Of a DNA stretch of 64,000 bases, positions 47,046-56,223 are shown piece after piece. The stretch spans positions 1 to 64,000 of the forward strand of contig JAEZTQ010000070.1 in assembly GCA_023443625.1 (NCBI GenBank), in the 5' to 3' direction. Position numbers and translations under genes: made by a program. Below the pieces are notes generated by a model. The model was not told the origin of the DNA. It searched no databases and saw only the letters and a program-made list of their open reading frames with translations. The stretch is from Bacillota bacterium (lineage in GTDB: Bacteria; Bacillota_A; Clostridia; Lachnospirales; Lachnospiraceae). How positions within the stretch are numbered: position 1 is the stretch's first letter; every line of letters starts with the position of its first letter.

Positions 47046-47198
47046 TAAAAAAGCCTCCTCATATATTTATACCCTTTGCATATATCTGTTATAAAAATCG
47101 AACAAGATATATCTTTTTAAGTATATGAGAAGACTTATTACTTCATGCCATCCTTAATTTACATTTCATGAATCAATTACATCTTTACTAGCAATATA

Positions 47199-47438
47199 TT
47201 AAAGATACTTATATAATTCTTTTGCATCATCCTTCTTGGTTGTCTCCTGTATACCCAGTACTTCTACCTTGACAACCTTACTGCCAAAACCAATCTCTAT
47301 TACATCGCCTACTTTTACTCCTACAGAGGCTTTTGCCGGTTTTCCGTTCACCATTACTCTGCCCGCATCACAGGCTTCATTAGCAATCGTACGCCTCTTT
47401 ATTAATCTGGATACCTTTAAAAATTTATCTAATCTCAC
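47199..47438 (-). CDS. rqcP: S4-domain RNA-binding protein RqcP/HslR (YabO)
   Basis: This 79-residue protein is a single S4 RNA-binding domain (MRLDKFLKVSRLIKRRTIANEA, VMVNGKPAKASVGVKVGDVIEI). It corresponds to YabO/RqcP, a partner in ribosome-associated quality control that helps RqcH add Ala tails to stalled chains. It is followed by yabP, 153 nt away, and preceded by the HU gene with a terminator between them. Confidence 0.92.
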   Translation of the reverse strand: MRLDKFLKVSRLIKRRTIANEACDAGRVMVNGKPAKASVGVKVGDVIEIGFGSKVVKVEVLGIQETTKKDDAKELYKYL

Positions 47439-47496
47439 AATTTCTCCTATCCGCTTTACTGTATAGGATGGTTAAATACGCTGATTAAGATGAAAA

Positions 47497-47560
47497 ATAA
47501 AAAGCTGTTTTAAATTCCCTACACCCCAAGGAGATTAGGACTTTAAAACAGCCTTTTTTT
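47497..47560 (-). terminator. Terminator for the HU gene
   Basis: On the minus strand GGCTGTTTTAAA pairs with TTTAAAACAGCT around a 25-nt loop, followed by TTTTTATTTTT. It lies just beyond the HU stop. Confidence 0.75.
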
Positions 47561-47572
47561 GTTTTCAATCAA

Positions 47573-47848
47573 CTATGCGTTGATAACATCCTTTAAAGCC
47601 TTACCTGCTTTGAACTTAGGTGCTTTAGAAGCAGCAATTTCAATAGTTTCTTTTGTCAAAGGATTTCTTCCTGTTCTTGCTGGTCTATCAGATACTTCAA
47701 AAGTACCAAAGCCAACCAACTGTACTTTCTCACCCTTTGTTAATTCTTCTGTAACTACATCAATGAAAGCCTTTAATGCTTTCTCTGAATCTTTTTTGGA
47801 AAATTCTGTTTTCTCTGCAATCGCTGCAACTAATTCTGCTTTGTTCAT
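47573..47848 (-). CDS. hup: HU-family DNA-binding protein
   Basis: This 91-residue histone-like protein bends and compacts DNA as a dimer. It carries MNKAELVAAIAEKTEF, KVQLVGFGTFEV and the DNA-arm sequence RTGRNPLTKETIEI, all typical of HU. Length is standard (about 90). The ATG at 47848 follows GGAGG. It lies 37 nt after mazG with its own terminator. Confidence 0.97.
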   Translation of the reverse strand: MNKAELVAAIAEKTEFSKKDSEKALKAFIDVVTEELTKGEKVQLVGFGTFEVSDRPARTGRNPLTKETIEIAASKAPKFKAGKALKDVINA

Positions 47849-47885
47849 GGATATGCTCCTCCTCTAAAGTAATCGTTATATTTAA

Positions 47886-48662
47886 TCAAAGTTTTTTTAC
47901 TTCCCGCCATAAAACGTCTTGCTCCATAGGGGATAGTTCACATAGACTCTGGCCTCTGCTCTCGGCTAGAGCAAAGACATCTATAAATCTATTTATAAAC
48001 TTATTAGTGGCATTTGTCAAGGAATTTTCTGCATTTAATTGTAAAAAGCGAGACAAATTAACTATTGTGAATAGAACATCCCCAAATTCCTCTTCAATAT
48101 CCCTCTTATCCCCTGTTTTTATGGATTCTGCCAGTTCCTCAAGTTCTTCATATACTTTATCAAAGACCTCTTCATAACCTGTAAAATCCATACCGGTTCT
48201 CGCTGCTTTTTTCTGAACTTTGTCAGCTCTAATTAACGAAGGAAATGCCTTGGGTATTGCAAGAATGTCTTCCGCTATACTCGTTTCTTTTTTTTCTTGC
48301 TTCTTTATATCCTCCCAATTCTTAAGTACTCCTTCACTACTTTCAACTACGGAGTCTCCAAATACATGGGGATGCCTGCGTATCATTTTCTCTGTCTCTG
48401 AAGAAATGACATCTTCTATGGTAAATTCCTTGTTTTCCTCCGCTATAGCAGTGTGTAGAGCCACCTGAAGCAAAAGATCTCCCAGTTCTTCACATAGATT
48501 CTCATTATCCTTATTATTGATGGCTTCTATTGTCTCATAACATTCTTCGATCAGACAGGTTTTCAGACTCTCATGTGTCTGTTCCCTATCCCAGGGGCAC
48601 CCATCTTTACTTCTGAGTTTCCTTATGATGTTCATAAAATCATCAAAGCTGTAACTAGACAT
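47886..48662 (-). CDS. mazG: MazG nucleotide pyrophosphohydrolase (YabN C-terminal type)
   Basis: This 258-residue protein hydrolyses nucleoside triphosphates to monophosphates. Two MazG repeats are present: DGCPWDREQTHESLKTCLIEE (first domain, EExxE-type metal site in EECYETIEAI and EELGDLLLQVALH) and a second in EEVFDKVYEELEELAE and EEEFGDVLFTIVNLSRF. It lacks the N-terminal methylase domain of YabN. ATG 48662 follows GGAGG; an earlier ATG adds eight residues without a site. It stands before hup and rqcP as in the B. subtilis cluster. Confidence 0.92.
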   Translation of the reverse strand: MSSYSFDDFMNIIRKLRSKDGCPWDREQTHESLKTCLIEECYETIEAINNKDNENLCEELGDLLLQVALHTAIAEENKEFTIEDVISSETEKMIRRHPHVFGDSVVESSEGVLKNWEDIKKQEKKETSIAEDILAIPKAFPSLIRADKVQKKAARTGMDFTGYEEVFDKVYEELEELAESIKTGDKRDIEEEFGDVLFTIVNLSRFLQLNAENSLTNATNKFINRFIDVFALAESRGQSLCELSPMEQDVLWREVKKL

Positions 48663-48893
48663 ATTTCCTCCACAAGACCAATACAAAGCATTATTCCCTA
48701 TTTCCGTCGACCCCCAACTATTGATAAGTTAAGGAGTTTCTCTACCACTTTGCCCATTATAACAGTTTCTTACCGAATATTTCAAGTATATAAAGTCCTA
48801 ATTTGGTGTATTTTCTCATCAAAAATAAACACTTTAAGACTAAAGTCCTATTCTTGGATACCAATGATAAACACAAACTTCATTGAAGTCATT

Positions 48894-48930
48894 TAAAAAT
48901 GCACTCCCCCTACTAAATGAGAGTGCATCT
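48894..48930 (-). terminator. Terminator for spoVT
   Basis: On the minus strand GATGCACTC pairs with GAGTGCAT around a 15-nt loop, then TTTTTAAA. It starts just after the spoVT stop. The remaining gap to mazG shows nothing else. Confidence 0.75.
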
Positions 48931-48940
48931 TAAGCTACAT

Positions 48941-49489
48941 TTATTGCTCCATCTGTCTTCCTAAAAATGCAGCAGCTGTACTAGCCAGCTTAACCTCCAG
49001 GTCCCCAAATTTGGTTTTTGCATCCTTAGTCATGATAAGAACTGAACCAATGGCATCACCTTCACTGATAATTGGTGTTATTACCTGATACATAAACTCA
49101 GAGTCATCGTCATTTAAAATTTTGATAAAATTCTTATCATCCTTTCCTGCTACGATAATCTCACGTTCATTGATAGCCTCCTCTAAGCTACGACTAATTC
49201 CCTTGGTTAACAAATCCTTTTTTGTTGGTCCCGCTACCGCTATAAATTGATCCTTGTCAGTGATGGCAACGATATGGCCTGTAGTCTGAGTAAGGGAATC
49301 TGCATACTGTTTTGCAAATTGACCCAATTCTCCAATGGGCGAATATTTTTTTAGGATAATTTCACCTTCTCTGTCTGTAAATATCTCCAGAGGGTCTCCT
49401 TCTCTTATTCTTAAAGTTCTTCTGATTTCTTTTGGAACAACAACTCTACCTAAATCATCTATACGTCTTACTATTCCTGTTGCTTTCAT
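48941..49489 (-). CDS. spoVT: Stage V sporulation protein T
   Basis: This 182-residue regulator modulates late forespore genes and germination properties. The N-terminal swapped-hairpin AbrB domain (ATGIVRRIDDLGRVVVPKEIRR) binds DNA; the C-terminal GAF-like domain (TGHIVAITDKDQFIAVAG, VITPIISEGDAIGSVLIM) would bind a ligand. Length matches SpoVT (about 178). ATG 49489 follows GGAGG. Upstream, TGTATA and CAATAGTA about 19 bp apart faintly resemble a forespore (sigma-G) promoter; this is weak evidence. Confidence 0.95.
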   Translation of the reverse strand: MKATGIVRRIDDLGRVVVPKEIRRTLRIREGDPLEIFTDREGEIILKKYSPIGELGQFAKQYADSLTQTTGHIVAITDKDQFIAVAGPTKKDLLTKGISRSLEEAINEREIIVAGKDDKNFIKILNDDDSEFMYQVITPIISEGDAIGSVLIMTKDAKTKFGDLEVKLASTAAAFLGRQMEQ

Positions 49490-49726
49490 ATATGTGCTTC
49501 CTCCATTTAACGTAGTTTTAAAACATTGTTGTAAAATTTTTTTCTAATACTATTGTTTGTAAAATGGGAAAGTTTATACATTTATTTGCGATATTATTTT
49601 TTTTATTTAAATAATGGTTCTAGATCAATAAGACTTTAAAAACATAATAAATACAGTATATTGCAATACTATTAAATATTTATCTATATTCTGTATTTAT
49701 CTTAGGCATATAATTCTTATGCAAAT

Positions 49727-51427
49727 TTAAATACTTTGTCTTAATACATCAAAAGTATTAAAAACATCAATTATCCCATATCCCCAATCTCTGTTAGGAT
49801 AGGTTAAAGTAGCGCTTCTTCGTGCCCCACGAATTAAGTACTTTTTGATTTCTAAGGTATCAAAGATTGGTTGATTTCCTCTAACTACTCCCCATTCCAG
49901 AAACAGTGCCACAATACCCGTTGTATGAGCAGCAGCAACTCCTGTTCCTGTATAGTTGATATAGCTTCCATCCAAAGCAGGAGCAATGTAATTTACCCCC
50001 GGAGCAGCAAGCTCAGGCTTAATTATATTTGTTCTTGTATAGCCCCTGCTTGCATTGACAAAAAGTGCACCATTGACAGGGTTATATGCAGTAACGGTAA
50101 TGGGAATTATGGCCGTCCCCGGTGTTATAATTGTTGTATATAACTCTGGTTGAAGAAAACGTGTTTCTCTTGATATTAGATTTCCCATGGGAAGCCAAAT
50201 ATTAAAGCTGCCTCTTAAATCTCCTCCCAGATATACTGTAAATCTCCAGGTTCCAGATAAGGTATTAAAAAAATGAAACTGTATTAACTGATCTCCTGAG
50301 GCTCGTTCTATTATCTGATATTCTATATTTATTACCGTTGATTCAAAAATAAATGTGATCTTTCTTTTTACATTTATACCAGCCGCTATTCTTGGGATGT
50401 ACTCTCCTGAGGGCGATAAGATATCAACACTGTAGGTACCTGGTCCAGCTCCCCATAGTTGCATGGTAAAACCTTTATCTTCTTCACCTACAAATAACTC
50501 CAAAGTTGTGCTACCAACGGCAGGATCTATCTCACCATAATAATGTCTGCCCAAATTACCTTCATTGCCAGCTGCAACAGCTACACCAACCTGTGGATAG
50601 TCTGCATATCTGGAAAGCATTTGAGATAAGGGTGCGGATCCATCGTGGGCAGATTGGGAGGTACCGATACCAATACAGATAGCAAGGGGGCGGTTTAGTT
50701 CTCGGGCTAAACTAAAACAGTAAGAAATACCCCACATAATACTATTTTCCTGATAGCAGATTACTCCCTCGGGGACAGAATAGAATTCTCTGATATACCT
50801 CTTTGCCTGAATTAGCTTTACAATTACCAGTTCTGAATCAGGTGCTACTCCAGCAAAGTCCACCTCATTATTCTCCGTTCCTGCTGCAATTCCAGCAAGC
50901 ATAGTCCCATGACCATCATCGTCATAGCTAGGCACTACAGAATAAGGGTCCTCAGCCAAAAGTGCTTCATCAATCTGTTCTGCTGTATACTCTGTTCCAA
51001 AATATGTGTTGAAAGGGTGAGTCTCACCACTTTGTATCGTTTGATCCCAAATGGCTCGAATTTTGGTCCTTCCCTCCTGATTTTTAAAAGCAGGTAAAGT
51101 ATAATTTATTCCCGTATCAATAATCCCAATTAAAACTCCTGCCCCTCTTAAATTAAAATCCGGAATACTTCGTATTCTCTGTATATCGGATGCTTCAATG
51201 CTAACCCTACTAGCCAGGGTATATAAATATGGCGTTATAAGCAATCTACTCCTTAATATAGCAGTAGAAAATGAAGCTACAGGAAAATGTATAATTGCAT
51301 AGGTTTCATTAATATAGAAAATTCTAGCTCCAGGAAAAGCTTCTTCTATTGTGGGATAGGCACGGTAATCTACTATAAAATCGGCATATTCCTCACCAAC
51401 AAATCTACTGGTTAAATCTTCGGTCAT
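49727..51427 (-). CDS. Csp-like subtilase with catalytic Ser replaced by Gly
   Basis: This 566-residue protein has a Csp-type prodomain (about 1-85) and a subtilisin fold with a jelly-roll insertion (about 320-450). The catalytic Asp104 (GIIDTGINY) and His173 (DDGHGTMLAG) are present, but the GTS-type nucleophile loop reads YTGTGVAAAHT: the position of Ser is Gly496 (GGA codon at 49940-49942). It is therefore expected to be a pseudoprotease, as reported for CspC and CspA of Clostridioides difficile, which regulate germination. ATG 51427 follows GGAGG; an earlier in-frame ATG at 51481 lacks a site. It is 122 nt downstream of a paralog and neighbours spoVT, which fits a spore role. Confidence 0.8.
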   Translation of the reverse strand: MTEDLTSRFVGEEYADFIVDYRAYPTIEEAFPGARIFYINETYAIIHFPVASFSTAILRSRLLITPYLYTLASRVSIEASDIQRIRSIPDFNLRGAGVLIGIIDTGINYTLPAFKNQEGRTKIRAIWDQTIQSGETHPFNTYFGTEYTAEQIDEALLAEDPYSVVPSYDDDGHGTMLAGIAAGTENNEVDFAGVAPDSELVIVKLIQAKRYIREFYSVPEGVICYQENSIMWGISYCFSLARELNRPLAICIGIGTSQSAHDGSAPLSQMLSRYADYPQVGVAVAAGNEGNLGRHYYGEIDPAVGSTTLELFVGEEDKGFTMQLWGAGPGTYSVDILSPSGEYIPRIAAGINVKRKITFIFESTVINIEYQIIERASGDQLIQFHFFNTLSGTWRFTVYLGGDLRGSFNIWLPMGNLISRETRFLQPELYTTIITPGTAIIPITVTAYNPVNGALFVNASRGYTRTNIIKPELAAPGVNYIAPALDGSYINYTGTGVAAAHTTGIVALFLEWGVVRGNQPIFDTLEIKKYLIRGARRSATLTYPNRDWGYGIIDVFNTFDVLRQSI

Positions 51428-51516
51428 AATAATCCTCCATCCCGCTTCTTCATGGTAGCTCAAAACACTATATGCTGCCAAAGCACAGCGAATTTGGGCG
51501 GCAGTACAAATTTACC

Positions 51517-51543
51517 GATTGAAAAATCTGTGATTTTTCAATC
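51517..51543. repeat. Small palindromic repeat, copy 2
   Basis: A perfect 11-bp stem (GATTGAAAAAT / ATTTTTCAATC) with loop CTGTG lies between the two Csp-like genes. It matches the hairpin at 27738-27766, including flanking GTA on the minus strand. Confidence 0.7.
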
Positions 51544-51549
51544 TACCCT

Positions 51550-53244
51550 CTATATGATTCCGCTTCTTAGGTTATCAAAAACATTATATATATCTAAAAT
51601 CCCATATCCCCAGTCTCGATTTGGATATTCAAGATTTACATCTCTTCTGGCACCTCTCATTAATAACTTATTAATTTCAATTGTACTCATACCAAGTAGA
51701 TTCCCCCTGACTATACTCCATTCCAAAAGCATAGCTACAATCCCAGTGGTATGTGCTGCTGATATACAGGTTCCTGTAAATTCAGTAAAGCCTTGTTCCA
51801 GGGTTGGACCTATGACATTAACTCCAGGTGCAGCTACATTTGGTTTTACCAACCCTGTTCTTGTATATCCTCTGCTTGAGTTAAGGTAAAGACTATCATC
51901 TTCACTGTTATAGGCTGTTACAGTAACAGGAATTTGGGCATTTCCCAAGGACAAAATCGTAGTATAGGGATCCGAGCGAATAAAAAAGACACTATCAGCA
52001 ACCAACCCCTCCATAGGTAGCCATATATTAAAACCAATATTTAGATTTCCTCTCTCGTACACATTAAAACGCCAGATTCCGGGAGAAGGATTTGAAAATC
52101 GAAACAAAATAAGCTGATCCCCACTCCTAGTCTCAACAAGGATATAATCAATATATATTATGGTGGGATCAAAGATAAAACTTATTTCCCTACTTTCATT
52201 TCTAGGGGCACTAATCCGAGGGACATACTCTCCAGATGGTGTTCTTATATCAATGGTAAAGATGCTTGGAGACTGACCCCATAGCTCCATTGAAAATCCA
52301 GACACATTTTCTCCGATGTTAAGTTCTACTACGTCATAACCAATTGTAGGATTTACTACACCAAAATAATGTCTTCTTGCATTTCCTTCATTTCCAGCGG
52401 CAACAACCATGCCCATACCTGCCCTAGTTGCTATGGTTGACAGATAAGTACTGGTAATGCCCCTCCCATCGTGGGCATTTTGCGAAGTATTTACAGACAC
52501 ACATAAAGCCATGGGTTTCTGTTGCAACCTTGCCGCCCTTAGTATATATTCAATAGCAAATAAAAAGTCTGTTTCCTGGTAGCAGACAGCCTGCTCTGGG
52601 ATCAAGAAAACATCTCTTATAAACCTTTTTGCCGGTTTTAGCTTTACCACGACAAATTCAGCCTCCGGTGCTACTCCGGAAAAATTACTTTCTACAACTT
52701 CTGATCCACCCGCAATACCAGCAACCATAGTCCCATGCCCATTATCATCCCTGCTCCCAACGATTGTATATGGATCTTCAGCCTGTAATGCCAGATTTAT
52801 CTCTTCTCTACTAAACTCTGTACCATAACTTAATCCCTCTGGAGGATTATCACTTTGAATTGTCTGATCCCATATTGAAACAATTCTTGTGGTTCTGTCA
52901 GCATATTGGAATATGGGATTGGTATAATCAATACCCGTATCAATTATTCCTATAAGAACACCCTGCCCTCTAAGGTTAAAATTTGGAATATTGCGAAGTC
53001 TTAAAATCCCTGATGCTTCGATACTTCCATCACTTACTAGTCCTAATACTGAGGGAAAGACATAATAACCGAACTCAACGATGGCATTACTTGTTATATT
53101 CTCTACAGGTAAGTGAACTACCGCTAATCCTCTATTTATAATGCTAATTGGATAATTTGGAAATTCATTAAGAATAGCTTCTTCTCCTGCATACTCAATC
53201 AATAAATCAGCAAAGCTCTCACTGATAATAGGATTTTCCTGCAA
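51550..53244 (-). CDS. Csp-like subtilase with catalytic Ser replaced by Cys
   Basis: This 564-residue paralog has the same domain order as the next gene: prodomain, subtilisin core, jelly-roll insertion and C-terminal helix with PNRDWGYGILDIYNVF. Asp102 (GIIDTGIDY) and His170 (DDNGHGTMVAG) are kept. The nucleophile loop reads FTGTCISAAHT: Cys493 (TGT, 51766-51768) takes the Ser place. A Cys could in principle still act as nucleophile, though subtilases with Cys are usually poor or inactive. The start is TTG 53244 behind GGAAGG at 8 nt. The two paralogs are strongly similar throughout, so this is a tandem duplication that has diverged. Likely a germination or spore-maturation protein. Confidence 0.8.
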   Translation of the reverse strand: MQENPIISESFADLLIEYAGEEAILNEFPNYPISIINRGLAVVHLPVENITSNAIVEFGYYVFPSVLGLVSDGSIEASGILRLRNIPNFNLRGQGVLIGIIDTGIDYTNPIFQYADRTTRIVSIWDQTIQSDNPPEGLSYGTEFSREEINLALQAEDPYTIVGSRDDNGHGTMVAGIAGGSEVVESNFSGVAPEAEFVVVKLKPAKRFIRDVFLIPEQAVCYQETDFLFAIEYILRAARLQQKPMALCVSVNTSQNAHDGRGITSTYLSTIATRAGMGMVVAAGNEGNARRHYFGVVNPTIGYDVVELNIGENVSGFSMELWGQSPSIFTIDIRTPSGEYVPRISAPRNESREISFIFDPTIIYIDYILVETRSGDQLILFRFSNPSPGIWRFNVYERGNLNIGFNIWLPMEGLVADSVFFIRSDPYTTILSLGNAQIPVTVTAYNSEDDSLYLNSSRGYTRTGLVKPNVAAPGVNVIGPTLEQGFTEFTGTCISAAHTTGIVAMLLEWSIVRGNLLGMSTIEINKLLMRGARRDVNLEYPNRDWGYGILDIYNVFDNLRSGII

Positions 53245-53334
53245 AATTATATCCTTCCTTCATAGGAAATCTTAATATAATATATATTCCATAAAAATAA
53301 AAACATGAAGCATCCAGCAAGTTCTTTTCATATT

Positions 53335-55323
53335 TTAAACCTGAACCCTATCTATTATGGATTGTAAGTCAGTAGCCAGCTCTGACAATCTATTGCTTGT
53401 TTCTGCCAATTCTCTAGTTGAAACAGTCTGTTCTTCTACAAAGGAAGCCGCCTGCTGGGTACCTGCTGCATTTTGCTCTGCAATGGCAGAAAGGGACTGC
53501 AGCATATCCAGAATCTCATCTTTAGCATTATTTATATCCTTTTCAGAAGCATTCATTTTCTCAACAGCTGCTTTGGATACCTTCATTAAATCTGATATTG
53601 ACTGATATTTATGAAATGTCTCCATTACACTATGAAGCTGCTCATCGGAGGTTGTCCTGATTCTCTCCATACTCATGGATGAATTATTTACATTTTGCAT
53701 AAGCCCTTTAATAATGTCATCAATATATTTAGTTGACATAGCCGATTGATCAGCCATTTTTTGAATTTCTTCGGCAACTATAGCAAAACCTCTTCCGGCA
53801 GCTCCTGCTCGGGCAGCTTCAATGGAAGCATTTAAAGCAAGTAAATGAGTTTGTCCTGCCATCTCGGATATGAGTTTACTGGCCTCTCTTATCTGCTCAG
53901 AGCTACTTTTGGTCTGTAAAATGATTTCACATATTTCATCCGTGGCTTTTCTGTTTTCATGGGCAGCATGAGATAATTTCTCAACATCCCTTAAACCGCT
54001 TTTTACCATCTCATTGACTTCCTCAGTTGATAGATTCAGCTCGATTACATAGTCATTGTTTTTATCTATTAATTTGCCTAATTTTGAAGCATTAGAAAAT
54101 CCCATCTCCGTGCTATTTGCTTGTTCAGAGGCTCCCTGCGCAATGTTTTCTAATGTATCCGAGATTTGCTCCGTAATAGAAGCCGACTGAAGGGAGGTTG
54201 CAGCTAATTCCTGTGCTGTCGCAGTAACCTGATTTGCTGACTGAGCAATTCGTATGATTATTTCTCTTAGTTTTAATGTTAGGGACTGAAATGTCCCTGA
54301 TAATATACCAATTTCATCTTTTTGCTTCAAATAGACCTCTGATATATTCTCCCTTAGATCCATGCTTGCAATCTTTTTCGATACTTTTGTAATACCTATT
54401 AAGGGTCTTGTTATGTTATATTGGAGTAAATAGATTAATCCAAAGCATAAAATCAGCACGGTAATCATTGCAAGAATAATGGTACGAACCAGCTTGGGAA
54501 TAGCAGAAAATATCTCACTTTTATCCGCTGTTATGGCAAAAATCCAGTCCGTTCCAGCAATTGGTGCATAAGCAGCATAAAAGTTGGTTCCCTCCTGATT
54601 GTAACTAGTAATACCGGATTTATTATCTAGCATGGTCTGATATGCCTTTGACAGAGAAGTCAGCCTTAAATCCTTCTCAGCTAATTCTATGGGGTTATAT
54701 AAGTTAGTAACTTTCTCTATATCCGGAGAAGCTATAACTCTCCCCTTCCCATTTATCATAAAAGCGTAACCTTCTTTCCCATAGCCACTGTCCTTTACGA
54801 TATTCCCCAGGGTATCTGCTTCTTTGCGGGCAACGATAGCACCTGTAACTTCACCATCCTTTATAACCGGAATACAAATCTCTATCTCCGGTTTACGTGT
54901 AACTCTACTTATAACTATATCAGATATAGAGGCTTTCCCCTTCAATGCTTCCTTCACATAACTTCTGTCACTCATAAGTCTTACCGTGCCATCTGTGTAA
55001 TTGGTGTATCCATTAGGAAGAACATATCCCATGTCCAAAAATGAGGTTTTCTTAAGCTCAACCTTTAAAGCCTCTAAATCAACCTCCCATCCCATCTCTA
55101 TTATCTCTTCCTTCATGGCTATCATCTCCAATGAAGTGATCATTGTCTCCATTCTGCTTTCTGTAATTTTTGCACCTTCTGCTGCCAATAATATTAGAGT
55201 CTTTTGAGCTTCCGTCTTTAATGATGTGTATCCACTCTCTAAAGAAATACATCCAATTACCATTATCACCGCAAAAACCACAATCAAAAATGATGCAATC
55301 AATTTTGTTTTTATACTCTTCAT
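53335..55323 (-). CDS. Methyl-accepting chemotaxis protein
   Basis: This 662-residue receptor has an N-terminal membrane helix (about 8-27), a dCache-type external sensor (about 35-275, with [28 protein letters not shown] and [16 protein letters not shown]), a second helix (about 282-303), HAMP and a long cytoplasmic signalling coiled coil with the conserved hairpin tip [13 protein letters not shown]. The sensor is the type that often binds amino acids or small organics. ATG 55323 follows GGAGG. It stands alone, with no CheA or CheW nearby. Confidence 0.92.
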   Translation of the reverse strand: MKSIKTKLIASFLIVVFAVIMVIGCISLESGYTSLKTEAQKTLILLAAEGAKITESRMETMITSLEMIAMKEEIIEMGWEVDLEALKVELKKTSFLDMGYVLPNGYTNYTDGTVRLMSDRSYVKEALKGKASISDIVISRVTRKPEIEICIPVIKDGEVTGAIVARKEADTLGNIVKDSGYGKEGYAFMINGKGRVIASPDIEKVTNLYNPIELAEKDLRLTSLSKAYQTMLDNKSGITSYNQEGTNFYAAYAPIAGTDWIFAITADKSEIFSAIPKLVRTIILAMITVLILCFGLIYLLQYNITRPLIGITKVSKKIASMDLRENISEVYLKQKDEIGILSGTFQSLTLKLREIIIRIAQSANQVTATAQELAATSLQSASITEQISDTLENIAQGASEQANSTEMGFSNASKLGKLIDKNNDYVIELNLSTEEVNEMVKSGLRDVEKLSHAAHENRKATDEICEIILQTKSSSEQIREASKLISEMAGQTHLLALNASIEAARAGAAGRGFAIVAEEIQKMADQSAMSTKYIDDIIKGLMQNVNNSSMSMERIRTTSDEQLHSVMETFHKYQSISDLMKVSKAAVEKMNASEKDINNAKDEILDMLQSLSAIAEQNAAGTQQAASFVEEQTVSTRELAETSNRLSELATDLQSIIDRVQV

Positions 55324-55532
55324 AGGTATCCTCCCTTTGCTATATCCATTTATTTACCTAGATTTTATACAAAATTTATGCATTTTTCTCTCACGTTTCC
55401 ATAAAATTCAAGTGAATTTCATGTGAAATAGTGCCATGATACCAGAAAATTTCAGCTTGTTGACACTTTCTCTTGCTGCGAGGTGCGAATCCAATTATTT
55501 TTTTATGTTATAAGGCGAAACTTTCCTCACAA

Positions 55533-55593
55533 CAAAAAATGCTCCCACCAGTGCTGCCTATCCTATGAACAGGCAGCAACTTTTAAGGAGCAT
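55533..55593 (-). terminator. Terminator for the deoB-dtd transcript
   Basis: On the minus strand ATGCTCC pairs with GGAGCAT, with a nested GCTGCCT / AGGCAGC stem, and TTTTTTG follows. It lies about 100 nt after the dtd stop. Confidence 0.6.
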
Positions 55594-55619
55594 AACTATA
55601 ATATATACATAGTTAATAT

Positions 55620-55697
55620 TTATATGTTTTTATATATAGTTGTTTTATATATAGTTTTTTTATATATAATTGTTTTTTATATATAATTGTTTTTTAT
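55620..55697. repeat. AT-rich tandem repeat
   Basis: About four copies of a roughly 17-bp unit, TTTTATATATA(A/G)TTG with variable T runs, abut the 3' end of dtd; the last few bases are within its final codons. It may be prone to slippage. Confidence 0.7.
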
Positions 55698-56140
55698 GCA
55701 AGGTTCTCATCCAATACGATTGTAAATGGTCCGTCATTTACCAGGGATACCTTCATTTCTGCGCCGAATTCACCTGATCGGACCTTGCCAAGTCTCTTAC
55801 GCATACCTTCTAAAAAATATTCATAGAGCTCCTCCGCCTGAGCAGCCCCCGCAGCATTGATAAAATCCGGGCGGTTGCCCCTTCTACAGTCAGCGTACAA
55901 TGTAAATTGGGATACCACCAGAACTTCTCCCCCTACATCCTGTATCGATAAGTTTGTCTTTCCATTTTCGTCAGCAAATATGCGCATCTTTATTATTTTA
56001 TCAAGATAACGGTCCGCCTTCTCCTTAGTATCTTCCTTACCTACCCCGAGAAGGATGAGATATCCCTTCTTGATGGAACCGATACAGTCTGCGTCTACCG
56101 TCACCTTTGCTTCCAAAACCCGTTGAACTACTATTCTCAT
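55694..56140 (-). CDS. dtd: D-aminoacyl-tRNA deacylase
   Basis: This 148-residue enzyme removes D-amino acids (and glycine) wrongly attached to tRNA. It starts with [16 protein letters not shown] and has the catalytic [17 protein letters not shown] and [11 protein letters not shown], where family members normally have a cis-Pro within a GP-x-T motif (GPFT here). Length matches the family. Gap to deoB is 83 nt, same strand; co-transcription is likely. Confidence 0.94.
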   Translation of the reverse strand: MRIVVQRVLEAKVTVDADCIGSIKKGYLILLGVGKEDTKEKADRYLDKIIKMRIFADENGKTNLSIQDVGGEVLVVSQFTLYADCRRGNRPDFINAAGAAQAEELYEYFLEGMRKRLGKVRSGEFGAEMKVSLVNDGPFTIVLDENLA

Positions 56141-56223
56141 ATTAACTCCATTCTATCAAAGCCTATAATTTAGGCTTTGGCTGCACTTTTGTTACTCAGA
56201 TATAAAATTCAAAGTATAAGGTC

